The translations under genes were made by a program, and so were the position numbers. From positions 186,001 through 250,000 of the forward strand of contig CAVPOY010000013.1 in NCBI GenBank assembly GCA_963707135.1: DNA of 64,000 nucleotides, given 5' to 3'. Source of the DNA: JBGSTR01 sp963707135. GTDB lineage: Bacteria > Pseudomonadota > Gammaproteobacteria > Chromatiales > Chromatiaceae. Of the stretch, positions 27,650 through 37,351 are shown piece by piece. Below the pieces are notes generated by a model. The model was not told where the DNA came from, searched no databases, and saw only the letters and a list, made by a program, of their open reading frames with translations. Numbering within the stretch: the first letter of the stretch is position 1; each line of letters opens with the position of its first letter.

Positions 27650-29173
27650 TCAGGCCATCGCCGTCAGGTTCCCGGCCCGGCGGTCCGCGAAGGCTTCCGC
27701 GTAGAGCTCCAGGTACCGCTTGGCGCTCGCCTCCCAGCTGAAGTCCTGGGACATGCCGGTAACGGCAAGACGGCGCCACGCATCCTTGTCCGCCCGGTAA
27801 AGCCGCAGGGGCCGCTGGATGGCTTCCCAAAGCGCATCGGTCGTGGGCTCCTCGAACAGGAAGCCGGTCGCCGTGCCGTCCGCGAGGGTCTCCGGCGTGG
27901 CGTGGACGATGGTGTCGGCGAGTCCGCCGGTGCGATGTGCCACCGGCGGCGTTCCGTAACGCAGGCTGTAGATCTGGTTCAGACCGCAGGGCTCGAAGCG
28001 CGAGGGCATCAGAAAGCTGTCGCAGCCCGCCTCGATCCGGTGTGCCCGGATCTCGTCGTAGCCGACAAACACGCCGACCTGCCTCGGGAATTGGGCGGCA
28101 ATGGCCAGCAGCGCCTGCTCGATGTGGCGCTCCCCGGCGGCCTGGGCGACGAAATGGACAGCGGGGTCCTGCAGCAGATCCGGCAGGATCGCCAGTATCA
28201 GGTCGACACCCTTCTGCTCCACAAGCCGTCCGACGTAACCGAGCACGAAGGCGTCCTCGTTGCGCGGCAGCCCAAGCTCCCGCTGGATGTCGAGCTTGTT
28301 CTCGGCCTTGAGCGCGAAGCTCTCCGGGTCGTAAGGCTGGGCAATCAGCGGATCCGTGGCGGGGTTCCAGTCCCGGTAATCGATTCCGTTGAGGATGCCG
28401 CTGAAGCGGGTACCGATTTGTCGCAGCAGGCCGTCCAGCCCGCAGCCGAACCGTGGCGTGCGGACCTCCCTGGCATAGTTGGGGCTGACGGTGTTGACCC
28501 GATCGGAAAAGACGATGCCGCCCTTGATGAACGACATCCGCTGGTGGAACTCGATTCCCGCCAGGGCCCACAGCGAGGGCGGTAGTCCGAGCCGATCAAA
28601 CGTGGCGCGGTCGAATAGGCCCTGGTAGGCCAGATTGTGGATGGTGAACACCGTCGCCGGTCGATCCGGCGTGTCCTGCATCATGGGGGCCGCCAGACCG
28701 GTCTGCCAGTCATTGGCGTGCAGCACGTGCGGCCGCCAGCCGATTGCCGGAATACCCTGCGCGACCGCCGCGGCCACCCGGCTGAAGAGCAGGTAGCGCT
28801 CCGCGTTGTCCCCCCAGTCGCGGCCGCTCAGGTCCGTGTAGGGGTTACCCTCGCGGCAGAAGTGGTCCGGGGCGTCCACCAGATAGACCGGCAGGTCCTG
28901 CTCCGGCAGACTGCCCTCCAGGATCCGGGCGTTGGTTCGGCAGCCCGGCACCCGGATCTCGCAGAGCTCCCTGCGCTCGCGTAAATGCCTTGCGGCTCGC
29001 GGGTAGGCTGGGATAATCAGTCTTGCGTCGTGGCCGAGGTCCCGCAGCGCGGCGGGCAGGCTGGCGGCCACGTCGGCGAGACCGCCGGTCTTGATCAGCG
29101 GATGGGCCTCGCTGCTGGCCATCAGGATCCGCAGCTGGCTGTCGGCTGCGCTCGGGTACTGTGAGGTCTGCAT
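27650..29173 (-). CDS. glgA: Glycogen synthase (ADP-glucose type)
   Basis: A 507-residue GT5 glycosyltransferase elongating alpha-1,4-glucan from ADP-glucose. The N-terminal KTGGLADV motif (ADP-glucose binding, about 28-35), HANDWQTGL (about 147), the acceptor-site region NTVSPNYAREV, and the C-terminal SRFEPCGLNQIYSLRYG with the catalytic Glu all match. GFLFEEPT and the TGGLADTI repeat near the end complete the family pattern. It faces away from zwf, sharing a roughly 130-base divergent promoter region. Length is normal. It indicates glycogen storage. Confidence 0.95.
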   Translation of the reverse strand: MQTSQYPSAADSQLRILMASSEAHPLIKTGGLADVAASLPAALRDLGHDARLIIPAYPRAARHLRERRELCEIRVPGCRTNARILEGSLPEQDLPVYLVDAPDHFCREGNPYTDLSGRDWGDNAERYLLFSRVAAAVAQGIPAIGWRPHVLHANDWQTGLAAPMMQDTPDRPATVFTIHNLAYQGLFDRATFDRLGLPPSLWALAGIEFHQRMSFIKGGIVFSDRVNTVSPNYAREVRTPRFGCGLDGLLRQIGTRFSGILNGIDYRDWNPATDPLIAQPYDPESFALKAENKLDIQRELGLPRNEDAFVLGYVGRLVEQKGVDLILAILPDLLQDPAVHFVAQAAGERHIEQALLAIAAQFPRQVGVFVGYDEIRAHRIEAGCDSFLMPSRFEPCGLNQIYSLRYGTPPVAHRTGGLADTIVHATPETLADGTATGFLFEEPTTDALWEAIQRPLRLYRADKDAWRRLAVTGMSQDFSWEASAKRYLELYAEAFADRRAGNLTAMA

Positions 29174-29305
29174 GGCTGCGTGTCCCTGAGCCTGGGCATC
29201 GCGGAGCGCTGGAGCCCGGCGGAATGATTGGGAATAGGATCGCATGGCGACCCGCCCGGCGAGGCTCAACTTAGCACATTTGGCAACCGACGAGGGGTCG
29301 TTGAG

Positions 29306-30781
29306 ATGTTGGATCCCTGCGCTATGGTGATCTTCGGGTCCACCGGGAACCTGGCGGGCATCAAGCTGCTTCCGGCCCTCTACCACATCGAGGCGGCCGA
29401 GCGGCTCAACTCCGGGACCCGGATTGTCGGTTTCGGGCGCCGGTCGTGGTCGGATGACGACTGGCGCGCCGAGGTCGGCCGAATCCTCGAGGAGAACCTG
29501 CCCGGTGGCTTGGACGGGACGGTGCTCGAGCGCCTCCTCGGCCGGCTGCATTTCGTCGAGGGCGATCTGGAGGACGCGGGGGCCTATCGGCGTCTGGCCG
29601 AGCGCCTGCGCGCCGGCGACGCCTTGCCCGAGAACCGGATGTTCTACCTGGCCGTCGCCCCGCGTCACTATGGGATCATCGCAGAGCAGCTCGCCGCGAA
29701 CGGGCTGCAGCGCGAGGATGCCGGCTGGGCCCGTCTGGTAGTGGAGAAACCCTTCGGGTTCGATCTGGAGAGCGCCAGCGCACTCGATCAGCGGCTGCAC
29801 CGGAGCTTCGGCGAGGACCAGATTTACCGGATCGATCACTACCTGGGCAAGAGCACGGTCCAGAACGTGCTCGTGTTCCGCTTCGCAAATCTGCTGCTGG
29901 AGCCGCTGTGGAACCGCAACTACATCGATCATGTCCAGATCACGCACTCGGAGGCGCGGGGGATCGAGGAGCGCGCGGGCTTCTACGATGGTGTCGGCGC
30001 CATGCGAGACATGATCCAGAGTCACCTGCTGCAGATGCTGACCCTGGTGGCGATGGAGCCCCCGCCCTGCCTGGACGCCGAGGCCCTGCGGGACGAGAAG
30101 GTCAAGGTGCTGCGCTCGATTCGGCCGATCCCCCGCGAGGCCGTGCATGCCCATGCGTTCCGCGCCCAGTATGCATCGGGCAGGTCCGGTAACCGCAAGG
30201 CGCCGGGCTACCTGGACGAGGCCGGGGTCGCGCCCAACAGCACCACCGAGACCTTCGCCGCGCTGAAGGTCTACATCGACAACTGGCGCTGGCGAAATGT
30301 GCCTTTCTACCTCAGGACCGGAAAGCGATTGGGCAACACCAACTCGCTGATTGCGATCCGGTTCAAGCATCCGCCTCAGCAGCTGTTCCGGTACACGGCC
30401 ATAGAGCAGCTCGAGCCCAACTGGCTGCTGCTGAACATCCAGCCGCACGAGTGCATGCGACTTGAGATCCAGGTCAAACAGCCGGGTCTCGAGATGCGCG
30501 CCCAGACCGAGCGCCTCGACGCCAGCAGCTGCACCATCGCCCCCGCTCACATCGACGCCTACGAGGCCCTGATCCTCGACGTGATCGAGGGCGATCACAC
30601 CCATTTCCTGCGCTACGACGAGGTGAGCTGGGCCTGGCAGGTGGTGGACCCGATCCTGAAGCTCTGGGCCATCGAGCGCGACTTCATCAATACCTACCCG
30701 GCCGGCTCCTGGGGGCCGCCGGAGGCCAACCGGCTGTTCGACCGTGACGACCAGTACTGGCGCAACGGCCTCGACGATTGA
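29306..30781 (+). CDS. zwf: Glucose-6-phosphate 1-dehydrogenase
   Basis: A 491-residue enzyme oxidising glucose-6-phosphate to 6-phosphogluconolactone with NAD(P). The N-terminal Rossmann motif is slightly unusual (VIFGSTGNLAGIKLLPALY, where GASGDLAxRKLxPAL is typical). The catalytic block RIDHYLGKSTVQN (about 172-184), with His and Lys, is intact, as are the substrate-site Lys of VVEKPFGFD and FYLRTGKRL. The ATG at 29306 places the Rossmann strand near the N-terminus. pgi follows on the same strand after 123 bases; no pgl or edd was seen nearby. Confidence 0.95.
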   Translation: MLDPCAMVIFGSTGNLAGIKLLPALYHIEAAERLNSGTRIVGFGRRSWSDDDWRAEVGRILEENLPGGLDGTVLERLLGRLHFVEGDLEDAGAYRRLAERLRAGDALPENRMFYLAVAPRHYGIIAEQLAANGLQREDAGWARLVVEKPFGFDLESASALDQRLHRSFGEDQIYRIDHYLGKSTVQNVLVFRFANLLLEPLWNRNYIDHVQITHSEARGIEERAGFYDGVGAMRDMIQSHLLQMLTLVAMEPPPCLDAEALRDEKVKVLRSIRPIPREAVHAHAFRAQYASGRSGNRKAPGYLDEAGVAPNSTTETFAALKVYIDNWRWRNVPFYLRTGKRLGNTNSLIAIRFKHPPQQLFRYTAIEQLEPNWLLLNIQPHECMRLEIQVKQPGLEMRAQTERLDASSCTIAPAHIDAYEALILDVIEGDHTHFLRYDEVSWAWQVVDPILKLWAIERDFINTYPAGSWGPPEANRLFDRDDQYWRNGLDD

Positions 30782-30904
30782 TTCGACCCATTGACCGGGA
30801 GCCCCGCCACTCCTCGGCGTGGCTCTGATCAGGTTTCGTGGCGGAATGCATCGGTCTTCGCGGCTGACCCGCCGGATGTCTCAGACCGTCAGGAGTAAAC
30901 GACC

Positions 30905-32551
30905 ATGTCGCTCGTAAACCAGACACCGCAATGGCGGGCCCTCGAGTCCCATCGGGAACGGATGCGGGGGGCCCAGATGCGCGACCTGTTCGCCGCCGAC
31001 CCCGGGCGAGCCCGCACCATGAGCTTGTCCGCCGCCGGACTGTACCTGGACTACTCCAAGAACATCCTGACATCGGAGACCCTGGCGCTGCTGCTCGATC
31101 TGGCCGAGGCGGTGGATCTCCAGGGCTGGATTCGACGGATGTTCTCCGGTGAGCCGATCAACAACACCGAGAATCGCGCGGTTCTGCACGTGGCGCTGCG
31201 CAACCGGTCGAACCGACCCATCCTGGTGGACGGCCAGGACGTGATGCCCGGGGTCAACGCGGTGCTGGGGCGCATCGAGCGGTTCGTCGGCGAGGTCCGT
31301 TCGGGCGACTGGAGGGGCTATACGGGCGAGCGCATCAGAGACGTGGTCAATATCGGGATTGGCGGCTCGAACCTGGGCCCGAAGATGGTCTGCACGGCCC
31401 TCGGGCCCTATCGGAGCGAGGACTTGAGGGTGCATTTCGTCTCCAACATCGACGGCACCCACTTGGTCGAGACCGTCAGCCACCTGGACCCGGCGACAAC
31501 CTTGTTCGTGGTCGCCTCCAAGACCTTTACCACCCAGGAGACCATGACCAATGCGAACAGCGCCCGTGACTGGACGCTCGCCGCGTTGAAGGACCCCGCC
31601 GCCGTCGCCAACCATTTTGTCGCCGTCTCGACCAATGCCGAGAAGGTATCCGAGTTCGGGATCGACACCGCTCATATGTTCGGATTCTGGGACTGGGTCG
31701 GTGGACGCTATTCGCTGTGGTCCTCGATCGGGCTCCCGATCGCGCTGGCCCTGGGTTTCGATCGCTTCGTGGAACTGCTCGAGGGCGCCCACGAGATGGA
31801 CGAGCACTTCCGGACCGCCGAGTTCGTCGAGAACGCGCCGGTCCTGCTGGGGCTGATCGGCGTCTGGTATGCCGACTTTCTCGGCGCCGCGACCCATGCC
31901 GTGCTTCCCTACGACCAGTACCTGCGGCTGTTCCCGGCCTACCTGCAGCAGGGCGATATGGAGAGCAACGGAAAACGCGTCACCCGCGATGGCGTCGCGG
32001 TGGACTACGCCACGGGACCCGTGGTCTGGGGGGAGCCCGGCACGGATGGTCAGCATGCCTTCTACCAGCTGATCCACCAGGGGACCCAGTTGATCCCGGC
32101 GGACTTCATCGGGGCCGTGAAAAGCCACAACGAGCTCGGCGACCATCACATAAAGCTGATGGCCAACTTCTTTGCCCAGACCGAGGCCCTGATGCGTGGC
32201 CGCACCTCCGAGGAGGCCCTGGCCGAAATGATCGCCGCGGGTATGGACGCGGAAAACGCCCGATTCCTGGCCAGTCACCGCACCTTCCCCGGCAATCGGC
32301 CCACCAATAGCATCCTGATGGAGCGGTTGACGCCGCGCGCCCTCGGCGCGCTAACCGCGCTCTACGAGCACCGCATCTTTACCCAGGGGGTCGTCTGGGG
32401 CGTCAACTCCTACGACCAGTGGGGTGTCGAGCTCGGCAAGCAGCTCGCGAGCCTGATCCTCGACGAGCTCCGTTCGGGCCGCGTCACCGAGGACCACGAC
32501 GGTTCCACGCGCTCGCTGCTCGAGCGCTTCATCCAGGAGCGCGCCAGCTAA
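30905..32551 (+). CDS. pgi: Glucose-6-phosphate isomerase
   Basis: A 548-residue cytosolic enzyme interconverting glucose-6-phosphate and fructose-6-phosphate. The N-terminus has the LYLDYSKN motif; the sugar-phosphate site is VNIGIGGSNLGPKM (about 150-163) and SKTFTTQETMTNA (about 208). The signature WDWVGGRYSLWSSIGL, the catalytic Glu in GDMESNGK and the His in IKSHNEL-like AVKSHNELGDHH are present. GGAGTAAAC precedes the start. It links glycogen (glgA) and the oxidative pentose phosphate route (zwf) encoded upstream. Confidence 0.97.
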   Translation: MSLVNQTPQWRALESHRERMRGAQMRDLFAADPGRARTMSLSAAGLYLDYSKNILTSETLALLLDLAEAVDLQGWIRRMFSGEPINNTENRAVLHVALRNRSNRPILVDGQDVMPGVNAVLGRIERFVGEVRSGDWRGYTGERIRDVVNIGIGGSNLGPKMVCTALGPYRSEDLRVHFVSNIDGTHLVETVSHLDPATTLFVVASKTFTTQETMTNANSARDWTLAALKDPAAVANHFVAVSTNAEKVSEFGIDTAHMFGFWDWVGGRYSLWSSIGLPIALALGFDRFVELLEGAHEMDEHFRTAEFVENAPVLLGLIGVWYADFLGAATHAVLPYDQYLRLFPAYLQQGDMESNGKRVTRDGVAVDYATGPVVWGEPGTDGQHAFYQLIHQGTQLIPADFIGAVKSHNELGDHHIKLMANFFAQTEALMRGRTSEEALAEMIAAGMDAENARFLASHRTFPGNRPTNSILMERLTPRALGALTALYEHRIFTQGVVWGVNSYDQWGVELGKQLASLILDELRSGRVTEDHDGSTRSLLERFIQERAS

Positions 32552-32603
32552 TCGGACTTGCTCAGCGGACTTGCTGACACAACGTGTCGTTTTGGAGTGA
32601 GAT

Positions 32604-35393
32604 ATGGGACGGTCCCCGATAGCCCAGCGAATCTTGGATACCTGGGTTGCCAGGTGGCGCGGGAAGCAAGCTCCTGCGGTACAGGCCCCGACCGGCGCAC
32701 CGGAAGCGGGGGAACGTTGGCATGCACTTGGCGTCGACGAGGCGCTGGCAAGCCTTGACAGTGCGCGCGAGGGGCTCTCCTCCGAGGAGGCGCGGCTTCG
32801 TCTCGCCCGCCACGGCCGCAACCAGCTGCCCGAACCCAAGCCGCGCAGTGCCTTCGCGCGCCTGCTGGCCCAGTTCCACAATGTGCTGATCTACGTGTTG
32901 CTGGTCGCGAGCGCGGTGACCGCGCTCCTTCAGCACTGGCTGGACGCTGGCGTCATCCTCGGCGTCGTACTGATCAACGCCGTCATTGGGTTCGTACAGG
33001 AGGGCAAGGCGGAGGACGCATTACGGGCAATCCGGCGGATGCTCTCTCCTCACGCGATGGTCTGGCGCGCCGGTCATCTCGTAACCCTTGACGCGGCGGA
33101 TTTAGTGCCGGGGGACGTGGTGTCGCTGCAACCCGGCGACAAGATTCCGGCGGACCTGCGCCTGCTGCGCGCCAAAGGCTTGCAGATCGACGAGGCGGCG
33201 CTGACCGGCGAGTCGGTTCCAGTCGAGAAGGGCGTCGCTTCGCTGCCCGACGACACGGCGCTGGCAGACCGCCGGTGCATGGCGTACTCGGGGACGTTGG
33301 TCACCCACGGGCAGGGCACGGGCGCCGTGGTGGCGACGGGCGCCCGCACTGAAATCGGCCGTATCAGCGCGCTGGTGGCCGGGGTTCAGCAGCTGACCAC
33401 CCCACTGTTGCGCCAGATGGCCCAGTTTGGACGCTGGTTGACCGCCGCGATCCTGCTGGTCGCGACGGCCAGCTTCGCCTTCGGCGTGCTGTTGCGCGAC
33501 TACACCGCCGCGGAGATGTTTCTCGCCTCGGTAGGCCTGGCCGTCGCCGCCATCCCCGAAGGGCTTCCCGCCATTATGACCATCACGCTGGCGATCGGCG
33601 TGCAGCGCATGGCCCGGCGCAACGCCATCATCCGGCGCCTGCCCGCGGTCGAGACCCTAGGCACCGTGGGTGTCATCTGCTCGGACAAGACCGGCACCCT
33701 GACCCGCAATGAGATGACGGTTGGCACCGTTGCGACCGCGGAGCGCCGGTTGTCGCTCTCCGGCACCGGCTACGACCCTCACGGCGTTTTTCTGCTCGAT
33801 GGGCAGGACTATTCCCCTCTGGACGATCCGGTGTTGCTGCAAGCGCTTCGGGCCGTCTTGCTCTGCAACGACTCTGCCGTGGAGCGGAGCGACGGCGACT
33901 GGCGGGTCCATGGCGACCCGATGGAGGCCGCGCTCTTGATCGCTGGCGTCAAGGCGGGTCTGGAGCCCGAGACCGAGCTCAAGCGCTTCCCGCGCACCGA
34001 TCTCATTCCGTTCGAGTCGGCGCACAAGTTCATGGCCACGCTTCACCATAGCCATACCGGTGAGGCGTTCATCTTTGTCAAGGGGGCGCCGGAGTCGGTG
34101 CTCGACCTCTGTGCCCAACAGCGCACCTCCGCGGGCCTCGAGCCGCTGGACCGCCAGTCCTGGCAGGACCGGATGGAGTCGTTGGCGGACGCCGGGCAGC
34201 GGGTGCTCGCGGTAGCGGTCAAGCCGGGGGAGAGTCACGGGTCCGAGCTCGCTTTTGCGGATATCGGGAACGACTTGGTTTTGCTCGCGCTGTTCGGCCT
34301 GATAGACCCACCCCGCGAGGAGGCCATCGAGGCGGTACACGCGTGCACCAATGCCGGCATCCGGGTGAAGATGATTACCGGCGACCATGCCACGACGGCG
34401 AAGGCCATCGGCCGGAAGGTGGGGCTGGCGAATGCCGGCGCCGTCATGACGGGGCGCGAGCTCGACACCCTGGACGACGATGCGCTGAGGAGACGAGTAG
34501 CCGGAGTCGACGTTTATGCGCGCGTCACACCCGAGCACAAGCTGCGGCTCGTCCAGCTGTTGCAGCAGGAGGGCATGATTGTCGCAATGACGGGCGATGG
34601 GGTAAACGATGCCCCGGCCCTGAAGCGCGCCGATGTCGGGGTGGCCATGGGGATGAACGGAACCGAGGCGGCCAAGGAGGCCGCGGAGATGGTGCTGGCG
34701 GACGACAATTTCGCCTCCATCGTCAACGCGGTGGAGGAGGGCCGCACGGTTTACGACAATCTCAAGAAGGCAATTCTGTTCATCCTTCCCACCAACGGCG
34801 GCGAGGCCCTGGTGATCCTGGGTGCCATCCTGTTCGGCTTCCATCAATTCCCCCTAACCCCGGTACAGATCCTTTGGGTCAACATGATCACGGCCGTCAC
34901 CCTGGCGCTGGCGCTGGCCTTCGAGCCGCCGGAGCCGGGCGTGATGCGCCGCCCGCCGCGCGACGCGCGCGAGCCCGTGCTGACGGGCATGTTCCTGTGG
35001 CGCATCACCTACGTCGCGCTCATTCTGATGGCCGGCACCTTCGGCCTGTTCCTGTGGGAGATGGACCGAGGCGCGAGCATCGAGCATGCGCGAACCGTTG
35101 CGGTGAACACCCTGGTCATGTTCGAGATCTTCTACCTGTTCAACTCCCGCTATATCACCGCCCCGGTGCTCAACCGGAAAGGCCTGCTGGGTAACCGCTA
35201 CGCCCTGCTCGCTGTCGGTCTTCTGGTTCTGTTTCAACTCGCCTTTACCTATCTCGGACCGATGCAGGCCTTGTTCGGGACCGCGTCCATCGACGCCGTA
35301 ATCTGGGGCCGGATCGTCCTGGTCGCCTCATCGGTGCTGTTCCTGGTAGAGCTGGAGAAGGCGCTGGTCCGGCGCCGGGCTCGGCTGCAGTGA
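32604..35393 (+). CDS. P2-type cation-transporting ATPase
   Basis: A 929-residue P-type ATPase. Domains in order: cation-ATPase N-terminal region (about 35-95), helices 1-2, actuator domain with DEAALTGESVPVEK (about 197-210), helices 3-4 with AAIPEGLPAIM, phosphorylation site CSDKTGTLT (Asp near 358), nucleotide domain with FVKGAPES, hinge GDGVNDAPALK, and helices 5-10. The PEGLP motif in helix 4 and the lack of N-terminal Cys metal domains place it with Ca/Mn- or Mg/H-type pumps rather than Cu/Zn P1B pumps. The exact ion cannot be fixed by eye. GGAGTGAGAT precedes it; the Kef-like antiporter gene follows 32 bases later. Confidence 0.9.
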   Translation: MGRSPIAQRILDTWVARWRGKQAPAVQAPTGAPEAGERWHALGVDEALASLDSAREGLSSEEARLRLARHGRNQLPEPKPRSAFARLLAQFHNVLIYVLLVASAVTALLQHWLDAGVILGVVLINAVIGFVQEGKAEDALRAIRRMLSPHAMVWRAGHLVTLDAADLVPGDVVSLQPGDKIPADLRLLRAKGLQIDEAALTGESVPVEKGVASLPDDTALADRRCMAYSGTLVTHGQGTGAVVATGARTEIGRISALVAGVQQLTTPLLRQMAQFGRWLTAAILLVATASFAFGVLLRDYTAAEMFLASVGLAVAAIPEGLPAIMTITLAIGVQRMARRNAIIRRLPAVETLGTVGVICSDKTGTLTRNEMTVGTVATAERRLSLSGTGYDPHGVFLLDGQDYSPLDDPVLLQALRAVLLCNDSAVERSDGDWRVHGDPMEAALLIAGVKAGLEPETELKRFPRTDLIPFESAHKFMATLHHSHTGEAFIFVKGAPESVLDLCAQQRTSAGLEPLDRQSWQDRMESLADAGQRVLAVAVKPGESHGSELAFADIGNDLVLLALFGLIDPPREEAIEAVHACTNAGIRVKMITGDHATTAKAIGRKVGLANAGAVMTGRELDTLDDDALRRRVAGVDVYARVTPEHKLRLVQLLQQEGMIVAMTGDGVNDAPALKRADVGVAMGMNGTEAAKEAAEMVLADDNFASIVNAVEEGRTVYDNLKKAILFILPTNGGEALVILGAILFGFHQFPLTPVQILWVNMITAVTLALALAFEPPEPGVMRRPPRDAREPVLTGMFLWRITYVALILMAGTFGLFLWEMDRGASIEHARTVAVNTLVMFEIFYLFNSRYITAPVLNRKGLLGNRYALLAVGLLVLFQLAFTYLGPMQALFGTASIDAVIWGRIVLVASSVLFLVELEKALVRRRARLQ

Positions 35394-35425
35394 AGGTGCG
35401 TGGCTGCGTCGGAGGCTGGGGATAG

Positions 35426-37087
35426 GTGGTTCCGTTCGGCGACGTCTTCACCGAGATAGCAGTGCTGCTGATGATCGCCGCGGCGCTGGGTGCCCTCGCC
35501 GTGAGCCTTCGTCAGCCCCTGATCGTGGCTTTCATCGCCGTGGGTATCCTGGCAGGACCCTCCGGACTCGGGTGGGTGAGTGCCAACGACCAGGTGGACC
35601 TTCTGGCCAAGCTGGGCATCGCCCTGTTGCTGTTCGTGGTCGGGCTGAAGCTGGACCTGCATATCATCCGCACCATGGGTTCGGTGGCGCTGGCCACCGG
35701 CCTGGGACAGGTCTTTTTCACATCAGTGGTTGGCTACGGCATCGGGCGGGGCCTGGGCATGGAGCCGGTTTCCGCCCTGTACGTGGCGGTGGCCCTCACC
35801 TTCTCCAGCACCATCATCATTGTCAAGTTGTTGTCTGACAAGCGCGAGGTCGACGCCCTGCATGGACGTATCGCCCTGGGCTTTCTGATCGTGCAGGACG
35901 TGGTCGTGGTGCTGGCTATGCTGGGACTGACTGCGGTGGGCAAGGCGGGCGACGCGGCCGCCTTGGGACGGGAGGCGGTTACTGTCCTCCTGAGGGGAGC
36001 CGCCTTCCTGGGCGCGGTCGGTCTCCTGATGCGCTACGTGCTGCCATCCCTTTTGCAGCTGTTGGCCCGATCCCAGGAACTTCTGGTGCTGTTCGGCATC
36101 GCCTGGGCGGTGACCCTGGCCGTGATCGGAGAGAGCCTCGGCTTCAGCAAGGAGGTGGGCGCCTTCGTGGCCGGCGTGTCAGTCGCCGCCACCCCCTATC
36201 GCGATGTTGTGGGGGCGCGCCTGGTAAGCCTTCGGGACTTTCTTTTGCTGTTTTTCTTTCTGGACCTTGGCGCACGGCTGGATATGGGACTGCTAGGGGC
36301 ACAGGTCGCCGAATCCCTGCTGTTCTCCCTGTTCGTGCTGATTGGCAACCCGCTGATCGTCATGGTTATCATGGGCGTGTTGGGATATCGCAAACGCACC
36401 GGGTTTCTGGCCGGCCTCACGGTGGCACAGATCAGCGAATTCTCTCTCATCCTCGGCGCCCTGGGGGCGAGCCTGGGGCATATCGGCCCGGAGACCATAG
36501 GGCTCATCACCCTCGTCGGACTTATCACCATCAGCGCATCGACCTACATGATTCTTTACTCGAGTACGCTGTACCGATGGCTGGAGCCCTGGCTTGGGGT
36601 GTTCGAGCGTGCCCAACCCCATCGGGAGTCGGACGGTGAGGCGCCGCCTGGCGGATCGGAGGCGGATGTGGTCCTCTTCGGATTGGGACGGTATGGGTTC
36701 GGGATCGCGGAGGCGCTTCGCGGCCGCGGCTGCCGGGTGCTCGGCGTGGACTACAATCCGGAGCTGGTTCGCCGCGGCGATGCCGGAGGAAATCGGGTCT
36801 GTTTTGGGGATGCGGAGGACCCGGAGTTCATCGCGGGCCTACCCACGGGGCAAGCCGGATGGGTGGTGAGCACGGTGCGGGATCGCCACGTCAACCAGAC
36901 GCTGGTACAAACCCTCCGCGCCCAGGACTTCGGGGGACGCGTAGCGGTCACGGCCCACAGTGCGACGGAGGCGTCCCGCTTGCGCGAGAGCGGGGCCGAC
37001 CTGGTGCTCGTACCCTACGCGGACGCGGCGGTGCGAGCGGCCGAGCGGCTGTTGGCGCATGGGGGAGCCTGCACTTCCGGGACGTGA
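35426..37087 (+). CDS. Kef-type monovalent cation:proton antiporter with TrkA-N domain
   Basis: A 553-residue CPA2-family protein. About twelve membrane helices fill residues 5-385, including the LLLFVVGLKLDL segment and the repeated glycine-rich helices, and a cytosolic TrkA-N/RCK domain covers about 405-545 (VVLFGLGRYGFGIAEALRGR is a GxGxxG nucleotide-binding fold). Such proteins exchange potassium or sodium for protons and are gated through the RCK domain. The start is the GTG at 35426 with GGAGGCTGGGGATAG upstream. The preceding ATPase gene ends 32 bases away and a stress protein gene follows, suggesting an ion or stress cluster. Confidence 0.88.
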   Translation: MVPFGDVFTEIAVLLMIAAALGALAVSLRQPLIVAFIAVGILAGPSGLGWVSANDQVDLLAKLGIALLLFVVGLKLDLHIIRTMGSVALATGLGQVFFTSVVGYGIGRGLGMEPVSALYVAVALTFSSTIIIVKLLSDKREVDALHGRIALGFLIVQDVVVVLAMLGLTAVGKAGDAAALGREAVTVLLRGAAFLGAVGLLMRYVLPSLLQLLARSQELLVLFGIAWAVTLAVIGESLGFSKEVGAFVAGVSVAATPYRDVVGARLVSLRDFLLLFFFLDLGARLDMGLLGAQVAESLLFSLFVLIGNPLIVMVIMGVLGYRKRTGFLAGLTVAQISEFSLILGALGASLGHIGPETIGLITLVGLITISASTYMILYSSTLYRWLEPWLGVFERAQPHRESDGEAPPGGSEADVVLFGLGRYGFGIAEALRGRGCRVLGVDYNPELVRRGDAGGNRVCFGDAEDPEFIAGLPTGQAGWVVSTVRDRHVNQTLVQTLRAQDFGGRVAVTAHSATEASRLRESGADLVLVPYADAAVRAAERLLAHGGACTSGT

Positions 37088-37351
37088 CCGCTAGCAAGCG
37101 CAGGCCCCCGGGGAGTCAAGCCTGCTTCACCCCGAACGTGGGCCGGCGAAAAGGGTCTCAATCGACAATCGACGGTAGCTGACGCTGCAAAGTGCCGTGG
37201 TGCCCGCTTGAATTTGGTTGGGTCGCAACCGGCGTGCGGCGAATTCAACGCCCCCGGTGGGTTTGCCTGCGGGCTTCCAGACAAGGAAGCCAGGTTGGCT
37301 GAACCACCATTATCGGTGAAGGTTTAGCGCGCTTACATCGAGGATCCGGCA

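Noticed and set aside
27650..30604. 984-codon minus-strand frame reading through glgA
   Set aside because: Only residues from 29173 onward are glycogen synthase; the upstream part is the antisense of zwf.
30781..30840. Intrinsic terminator after zwf
   Set aside because: An imperfect GCCACGCC-type stem is present, but there is no T-run and the pairing is interrupted.
33657..34847. 396-codon minus-strand frame
   Set aside because: Antisense of the P-type ATPase gene.
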